From NCBI GenBank assembly GCA_000403295.2, contig KE159610.1, forward strand, positions 539,387 to 603,386: a stretch of DNA of 64,000 nt, written 5' to 3'. Origin of the DNA: Lachnospiraceae bacterium M18-1 (GTDB lineage Bacteria > Bacillota > Clostridia > Lachnospirales > Lachnospiraceae). Position numbers and translations under genes: made by a program. Every line of letters begins with the position of its first letter. Position 1 is the stretch's first letter. Shown here piece after piece: positions 63,862 to 64,000 of the stretch. A model generated the notes under the pieces. That model had not been told where the DNA came from and did no database searches. It was given only the letters and a program-made list of their open reading frames with translations.

Positions 63862-63890
63862 AATATACATCATTTAGGGAGATTTGTAAA
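63862..63890 (-). promoter_or_regulatory. gltBD promoter
   Basis: TTTACA (63885-63890), a 17-base spacer and TATATT (63862-63867) on the minus strand, about 140 bases before gltB. From 63891 to the window end nothing further is seen. Confidence 0.7.
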
Positions 63891-64000
63891 TAAAGACTTT
63901 TCATGCAATTGTCGGATAATTCGTTAACTTCGATTATAAAATGTAGTTTTCAGAATATTTAAGATGTGAATAAATAAGACAATAAGATAATCACACCTCT

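Overview
The window comes from a Firmicute of the class Clostridia, most likely a gut Lachnospiraceae. The evidence is a tyrosine T-box leader, ECF vitamin transporters, DUF4430 and PcsB-like surface proteins, AGGAGG ribosome binding sites, and an araBDA operon next to an AraC regulator. Most of the window looks GC-balanced to GC-rich. The stretch from about 34.9 to 57.4 kb is clearly richer in A+T and looks acquired.

1-8 kb: a MacB-type ABC exporter cut by the window edge; an ECF transporter operon headed by a SAM hydroxide adenosyltransferase; a Gfo/Idh oxidoreductase; a TlpA-like lipoprotein. 8-13.4 kb: a LacI remnant, endonuclease III, a PfkB kinase, a secreted serine hydrolase, an orphan ECF S component, and a retron. 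The retron has an RT with NAxxH, YCDD and VTG motifs, a 5' RNA bounded by a 17-nt a1/a2 inverted repeat, and a coupled 75-aa ORF. 13.8-34 kb is mostly housekeeping and sugar genes: an uncharacterised 500-aa wHTH protein, tyrS, an SDR/carbamate kinase/AroE group, a polysaccharide deacetylase, a MATE pump, araBDA with araC, a dicarboxylate-type symporter, rpsB-tsf, an NlpC/P60 peptidase, and a B12-riboswitch-controlled DUF4430 lipoprotein with an ECF S component.

34.9-54.8 kb is one long minus-strand surface-polysaccharide operon. It encodes RfbF, RfbG and RfbH (CDP-4-keto-3,6-dideoxyglucose), two thiamine-diphosphate enzymes (an acetolactate-synthase-like protein and a split transketolase), a DRE-TIM aldolase, an aminotransferase, an SDR, a pentulose-phosphate epimerase, an IspD/TarI-like cytidylyltransferase, several glycosyltransferases, an FkbM methyltransferase and a radical SAM protein. 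Five of these otherwise unrelated proteins carry the same Rossmann-like GxGxxG module. The likely product is a glycan with a branched dideoxy sugar and/or an activated pentulose.

Upstream of that operon are a TnpB homologue that has lost all three RuvC acidic residues (S256, P340 and K419 in the D, E and D positions) and a serine recombinase. This is a candidate RNA-guided, nuclease-dead regulator of the capsule locus. The window ends with the gltBD glutamate synthase operon. Three families of small palindromic repeats are scattered between genes. No rRNA, tRNA or CRISPR array was seen.
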